A stretch of 61,566 nt of DNA, taken from assembly GCF_000722545.1 (NCBI RefSeq), contig NZ_JNVM01000032.1, positions 1 to 61,566 of the forward strand. The letters run 5' to 3'. Below, piece after piece: positions 58,045-61,566 of this stretch. The notes beneath the pieces were generated by a model. The model saw only the letters and a program-made list of their open reading frames with translations. It did not search any database and had not been told where the DNA came from. The first letter of the stretch is position 1. Every line of letters begins with the position of its first letter. This DNA is from Paenibacillus tyrphae. GTDB lineage: Bacteria; Bacillota; Bacilli; Paenibacillales; NBRC-103111. A program made the position numbers and the translations under genes.

Positions 58045-58689
58045 TCATACTCGCTTGGGGAGCTTTTGGTTCAGCATTTGCCCAATATCTTCGAGCACCT
58101 TGTCCAGCTCCCGCTCCGCATCCACCCGTACGACACGCTCCGGAAACCGGCGGAGTACTTGCAAGTAACCTTCCCGCACTTTGTTGTGAAACGTCATCGA
58201 CTCCAGATCCAGGCGGTTCACTTCCCGTCCCTGATCGGCGCGAATCCGGGCCAGCCCGATCTCCGGACGGACGTCCATGAACACCGTCAAATCCGGCATC
58301 CAATCCCCGATCGCAAACCGGTTAATGGCAAACACCTCGTCCATCCCAAGCTCGCGCGCATACCCTTGGTACGCCAAGCTGCTGTCGATAAAACGATCAC
58401 ATACGACGACCTTGCCGGCTTCCAACACAGGAATGACTTTCTCCGCCAAATGCTGCCGTCTCGCGGCCGCATACAACAGCGCTTCCGTACGCGGGTCCAT
58501 CGCCGTATTATTCCGGTCGAGAACGACCGAGCGAATCTGCTCGGCAATCGGAATGCCCCCCGGCTCCCGCGTGGATAGCACGTCGTACCCCCGTGCTTTT
58601 ACTTGCTCTAGAATGGCATGGATCGCAGACGTTTTGCCTGCGCCATCTCCGCCCTCTACCGTTATAAAAAAGCCCCGTTTCACATGCAT
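58045..58689 (-). CDS. tmk: Thymidylate kinase
   Basis: Phosphorylates dTMP to dTDP. It is 214 residues with Walker A EGGDGAGKTS (12-21), the DR(Y/F) motif VCDRFIDSSLAYQG and a LID with Arg. The start is ATG 58689; GTG 58683 lies eight bases after AGGAG and is equally plausible. Confidence 0.96.
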   Translation of the reverse strand: MHVKRGFFITVEGGDGAGKTSAIHAILEQVKARGYDVLSTREPGGIPIAEQIRSVVLDRNNTAMDPRTEALLYAAARRQHLAEKVIPVLEAGKVVVCDRFIDSSLAYQGYARELGMDEVFAINRFAIGDWMPDLTVFMDVRPEIGLARIRADQGREVNRLDLESMTFHNKVREGYLQVLRRFPERVVRVDAERELDKVLEDIGQMLNQKLPKRV

Positions 58690-58833
58690 GTCTCCTGTCC
58701 TGTAATGACTCGGATAGCAGTTGCAATCCGTTTCTCCGCTCTATAGCAAGCTTTTTCTCTTGATGCCGTGCGAACCAAACCGCACCGCCGCCTATTCAAA
58801 CCTATTCGTACAAGCGCCTGTGCCGCTAGGTGA

Positions 58834-60309
58834 TTACCGTGTTTCCAGCACCGGGACGGTGCCGCTAGCGGTCACATCATGCCCGTGAAAACGCGATCCC
58901 AAGGCGGCCAGCCGCGTTAAATGCGCTGCTGTCCGTTCGGTAATTCGCTCTCCCGGATAAAGGACCGGAATGCCCGGAGGGTACGGTACGATCATTTCCG
59001 CAGCGATGCGGCCAGCGCATTCGGCTACAGGGACCGTCACCTTCGTCTCCATTCCCTCGTGGATCGCTTCCCAATCGAACGTTACCGGCTCGGATATCCG
59101 CTGCGCCGCGGCTTCGATCTCCCCCGCTCCCGGCTTCGCCTCGCTTGCTATGTCCCTCGTTTCTCCGTCTATCCGCTCCAGCGCTTCAATAAGCCGCTGC
59201 GCCGCTTCTTCGGTACTCGCCAAGCTGAACGCAAGCAGTACATGCGTCGGGTCTGCCAGCTCCGGGAAGCAGCCCTGCTGCTCCAGACGCTCCTTTAACG
59301 CAAAACCATCAAGACGGCCTGACGCGTCGTACAGAGCCACCTTAAAGGGGTCCTGACGACACCCGCCCTGAAGCATGCGTTCCGTCAAATCTCTTGCTTG
59401 CCACCGCTGATGTCCGCTTAGATGGGCTATCACCCTCCGAACCGCCGATAGGCCTCGGTCTATCTGCTCCCCGCCGTCTTCCTGCAGCATTCGCCGGCTG
59501 AGGTCCAGGCTGGCCATAATCGGATAAGAGGGGCTTGAGCTTTGCACCATAGCTAACGCCTTTCGGACGGCACTACGGCGAATTCTCGGGCCCTGCACGT
59601 GCAGCATCGCGCCCATCGTCATGGCCGTCAACATTTTGTGGGTGGACTGCACGACCGCATCCGCCCCACAGCTTAAAGCCGAAGCAGGTACATCCGGGTG
59701 GAAGCCGAAATGAGCCCCGTGCGCCTCATCCACCAGCAGCATCTTTCCCCGCTCGTGCAGAAGGCTGGATAACGCCTTCAAATCGCTTGTAATTCCGTAA
59801 TAGCTCGGATTGGTCACAAGCAGCCCCTTGGCCTCAGGATAGCGATTCAGCGCCTGCTCGACATCCTCTGCAGCCACTCCCATGCTCAGTCCGCTCTCGG
59901 GATCCCACAGCGGGGAGATAAACACCGCCTGCAGACCGGCGAGCATCAGTCCGTGAATAACGGATTTATGCGCATCCCGCTGTACCAACAGCAGATCTCC
60001 GCGGCGGCAGGTTGCCAAAATCATCGCCAAATTTCCCGCCGTACTCCCGTTCACCAGAAAAAAAGTTTCATCCGCTCCAAAGCACGCCGCAGCTAAAGTC
60101 TGGGCTTCTTTAATCGCTTCTTCCGGATGGTGAAGATCGTCCAGTCCCGCGATCTCCGTCCTATCGAGTAATAAGATCTGCCGGAAGTCTGACTCCGCTT
60201 CGGCATACCCTTGCGCTTCCGACTTATGACCGGGCACATGAAAGCTGAGCGCGCCCGATTCCCGGTGGGCCGCCAATGCTTCGTACAGCGGCGCTCTATG
60301 CTGTGACAC
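58834..60309 (-). CDS. Orn/Lys/Arg decarboxylase family (YaaO-like)
   Basis: A 491-residue PLP fold-type I decarboxylase. PLP-lysine region is VVQSTHKMLTAMTMGAML; the N-terminal FHVPGHKSEAQGY and STAGNLAMILATCRRGD are family features. It probably decarboxylates lysine, ornithine or arginine for polyamines, but substrate cannot be set from sequence. Start GTG 60309 has GAGG seven bases before. It occupies the B. subtilis yaaO place. Confidence 0.9.
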   Translation of the reverse strand: MSQHRAPLYEALAAHRESGALSFHVPGHKSEAQGYAEAESDFRQILLLDRTEIAGLDDLHHPEEAIKEAQTLAAACFGADETFFLVNGSTAGNLAMILATCRRGDLLLVQRDAHKSVIHGLMLAGLQAVFISPLWDPESGLSMGVAAEDVEQALNRYPEAKGLLVTNPSYYGITSDLKALSSLLHERGKMLLVDEAHGAHFGFHPDVPASALSCGADAVVQSTHKMLTAMTMGAMLHVQGPRIRRSAVRKALAMVQSSSPSYPIMASLDLSRRMLQEDGGEQIDRGLSAVRRVIAHLSGHQRWQARDLTERMLQGGCRQDPFKVALYDASGRLDGFALKERLEQQGCFPELADPTHVLLAFSLASTEEAAQRLIEALERIDGETRDIASEAKPGAGEIEAAAQRISEPVTFDWEAIHEGMETKVTVPVAECAGRIAAEMIVPYPPGIPVLYPGERITERTAAHLTRLAALGSRFHGHDVTASGTVPVLETR

Positions 60310-60353
60310 CTTGTTTCCTCATTTCAAAAAACAATTTTAGCAGTATTGTACCA

Positions 60354-60412
60354 AACAAAAAAGCCCGCTTCCATCCCTAGCCGAGATAAAACGGAGCTTG
60401 CTTTCTTTCGCT
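60354..60412 (-). terminator. csfB terminator
   Basis: AAAGCAAGCTCC pairs imperfectly with GGAAGCGGGCTT around a large loop, then TTTTTTG on the minus strand. It lies between csfB and the decarboxylase gene. Confidence 0.6.
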
Positions 60413-60418
60413 TGCCGC

Positions 60419-60616
60419 TCAAGCATTCTTTTTATATAAAATTTGCTTCATCTGGTGGATGAAAAATGGGTACTTGGCGTCGTTGACTTCCGTATGGACC
60501 ATTTCATTCTCGCAATCCTCGCATATGAATTCGGATATGATTTGGATGCCGTTTTCTTTGGTCTGCCCACAAATGATGCAGGATGGCGTGAAATCGTGCT
60601 GCAGCTCGTCGCTCAT
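60419..60616 (-). CDS. csfB: Anti-sigma factor CsfB (Gin)
   Basis: Forespore anti-sigma-G factor that prevents early sigma-G activity. From ATG 60616 it is 65 residues with two CxxC pairs (CIICG, CEDC) for zinc. A frame to 60658 has an extra N-terminus without support. B. subtilis csfB likewise follows an rRNA operon. Confidence 0.9.
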   Translation of the reverse strand: MSDELQHDFTPSCIICGQTKENGIQIISEFICEDCENEMVHTEVNDAKYPFFIHQMKQILYKKNA

Positions 60617-60647
60617 GTTCGATTCACCTCTACTCTTCTTTTCTAGC

Positions 60648-60676
60648 AGTATGCCCAATTCTCTTAAAACTCAAAC
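60648..60676 (-). promoter_or_regulatory. Possible sigma-F-type promoter of csfB
   Basis: The minus strand shows GTTTG (60676-60672), 15 bp, GGGCATACT (60656-60648), close to the sigma-F pattern GYWTA-N15-GGNRANANT but with mismatches in both halves. It is 32 bases before the csfB start. Confidence 0.35.
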
Positions 60677-60799
60677 CTTTCCGCGATATTTTTGTTGAAA
60701 ATCCATGTTAGCCCGTGACAAACTCAACATTTTCCTGTACCCTACCGATATATGTAGTAAATTTTCATTTTGTTCATCAAGTGAGGATTGGGGCTTATT

Positions 60800-61348
60800 A
60801 TGCCAAGAGACCGAACATTGTCCAAAGAATCGACCATCTATACATACCGGCTGCTCAAACGGGTTCATTACAAGCCGATTTTTTTTCAAGTATATTGGAT
60901 TTTGACGGTTTGCGCTTTTCTGGGGGCTGTTATTGCGATTTCTTTTTGGTCGGTGCCAGCCGGGTTAATCGGTGTGCCGGTCGGAGTGATCAGTATACCG
61001 CTTGTCCAAACGCTTCTGCTTCGCCTCCTACTCCGAACGAAGGAGAAGTATTCTCTGCAAGCTTGGAGCTGGTCCTATCAATTGCCTTGGTTCGGTTATG
61101 CGCCCGGTACAGACACGTATATCGCCATGACCAAAGTACGCCGGCTCCATTTCCATGTGCTGTGGATCGTCTTGGTCTTGCTGGGATGCCTCTATCCGTG
61201 GCTCTCGCCATCGCTCCTCGGCTTTCTGGTATTCATTCATCTCTGGCTTTTACTTCCGCGCCTGGTCGTCATTTTCCTTCTTCGCAAGCACAGTTCATCC
61301 GGCTATTTAAAAATAAACGAGAACGACTCGTCCTGCTATGCACAGTAG
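60800..61348 (+). CDS. Uncharacterised integral membrane protein
   Basis: I do not recognise this 182-residue protein. It is hydrophobic, with likely membrane helices at about 24-45, 48-70, 112-130 and 133-155, and a basic inter-helix loop near 72-105 (RLLLRTKEKYS... PGTDTY). The start at 60800 is chosen over a TTG at 60788 that abuts the SD. It is one of only two plus-strand genes and converges on the rRNA operon. Its stop codon lies inside the terminator stem at 61326-61355. Confidence 0.65.
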   Translation: MPRDRTLSKESTIYTYRLLKRVHYKPIFFQVYWILTVCAFLGAVIAISFWSVPAGLIGVPVGVISIPLVQTLLLRLLLRTKEKYSLQAWSWSYQLPWFGYAPGTDTYIAMTKVRRLHFHVLWIVLVLLGCLYPWLSPSLLGFLVFIHLWLLLPRLVVIFLLRKHSSSGYLKINENDSSCYAQ

Positions 61349-61362
61349 GACGAGTTTTTGCA
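61324..61362 (+). terminator. Terminator of the plus-strand membrane protein, overlapping its stop
   Basis: ACTCGTCCT (61326-61334) pairs with AGGACGAGT (61347-61355), followed by TTTTTGC on the plus strand. The stop codon TAG (61346-61348) sits at the start of the 3' arm. Confidence 0.85.
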
Positions 61363-61365
61363 TAA

Positions 61366-61417
61366 TCGTATAAATACGAAAGACCCTTGCATCTCCAAGT
61401 TGGAACGCAAGGGTCTG
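61366..61417 (-). terminator. rRNA operon terminator
   Basis: AGACCCTTGC (61416-61407) pairs perfectly with GCAAGGGTCT (61390-61381), followed by TTCGTATTTAT on the minus strand. It ends the rRNA transcript 50 bases after the 23S 3' end and faces the plus-strand terminator. Confidence 0.8.
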
Positions 61418-61432
61418 ATTATTCCCTGAAAA

Positions 61433-61465
61433 CTGGATCGAAACAAAGCGTAAGTGAATCGTATT
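61433..61465 (-). other. 3' arm of the 23S processing stem
   Basis: The minus strand reads GTTTCGATCCAGTTTTCAGGG, complementary to the CCTTGAAAACTGG-type sequence that precedes 23S in Bacillales rRNA operons. It is therefore likely the 3' strand of the precursor-23S stem cut by RNase III or Mini-III. The 5' arm is outside the window. Confidence 0.6.
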
Positions 61466-61566
61466 GGATAAGCCCTCGACCGATTAGTATTCGTCAGCTG
61501 CACACGTTGCCGCGCTTCCACCCCGAACCTATCAACCTCGTCGTCTACAAGGGGTCTTACATAATG
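61466..61566 (-). rRNA. 23S rRNA, 3' end (partial)
   Basis: The minus strand ends in the conserved 23S terminus (...GACGAATACTAATCGGTCGAG then GGCTTATCC), preceded by the typical ACGAGGTTGATAGG helix. The gene continues past the right edge. No 5S rRNA follows it before the terminator. Confidence 0.95.

Noticed and set aside
61340..61465. 5S rRNA after the 23S gene
   Set aside because: The interval holds two terminators and the 23S processing arm; no 5S-like sequence of about 117 bases fits.

Overview
The window is a chromosomal core segment from an endospore-forming Firmicute. It is most likely Paenibacillus or a close relative in Paenibacillaceae. This rests on Bacillus subtilis-like gene order between two rRNA operons, a full set of sporulation genes (csfB, yabG, sspF, spoVG, spoVT, fin, yabP, yabQ, spoIIE), a fairly GC-rich composition, nadA-nadB-nadC next to ftsH, and hup beside rqcP. 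Almost every gene reads on the minus strand. Only abrB and a small membrane-protein gene at the right edge read on the plus strand. The minus-strand direction corresponds to the B. subtilis rrnA -> csfB -> tmk ... lysS -> rrnJ segment.

In transcription order (right to left): the 3' end of a 23S rRNA and an rrn terminator with no 5S gene (61.4-61.6 kb); csfB, a lysine/ornithine decarboxylase, tmk, darA, yaaR, holB, ricT, yabA, a tRNA-type methyltransferase and rsmI (53.1-60.7 kb); a structured, gene-free 0.6 kb and the divergent abrB with Spo0A boxes; an HD-domain phosphohydrolase and tatD; a c-di-AMP riboswitch controlling the G5/3D cell-wall protein yabE; rnmV, rsmA, yabG, veg, sspF, ispE, purR, ridA, spoVG, glmU, rplY/ctc, pth, fin, mfd, prsA, spoVT, a MurJ/SpoVB-type flippase, mazG, hup, rqcP, yabP, yabQ, divIC, an S1 protein, tRNA-Met and spoIIE (23-49 kb); an inserted radC-like gene; yabS, yabT, tilS, hprT, ftsH, nadABC, coaX, hslO, a PpiC foldase, cysK, the folate operon (pabB-pabA-pabC-folP-folB-folK-xre-dusB), greA and lysS; and finally the promoter and boxA leader of the next rRNA operon at the left edge.

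The genes form four working groups: translation and tRNA/rRNA maintenance (lysS, tilS, rsmA, rnmV, rsmI, pth, rplY, rqcP, dusB); replication and repair (tmk, holB, yabA, mfd, hup, radC); cofactor supply (folate, NAD, CoA, cysteine, isoprenoid and UDP-GlcNAc precursors); and the sporulation programme. Stage-specific promoters can be read directly: sigma-H (spoVG), a Spo0A-type 21-bp-spaced promoter (spoIIE), sigma-G (sspF, possibly spoVT) and sigma-K (yabG).

No phage, IS element, CRISPR or new defence system is visible. The most interesting items are regulatory. The rplY/ctc ribosome-binding site is buried in an 18-bp hairpin. A c-di-AMP riboswitch lies in the same window as the c-di-AMP receptor darA. 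Three Spo0A boxes precede an HD phosphohydrolase gene that occupies the usual metS place. Two gene-free stretches carry large imperfect palindromes, and a multibranched structure with a T-run lies between fin and mfd. The expected genes prs and metS and the 5S rRNA are absent from their usual positions.
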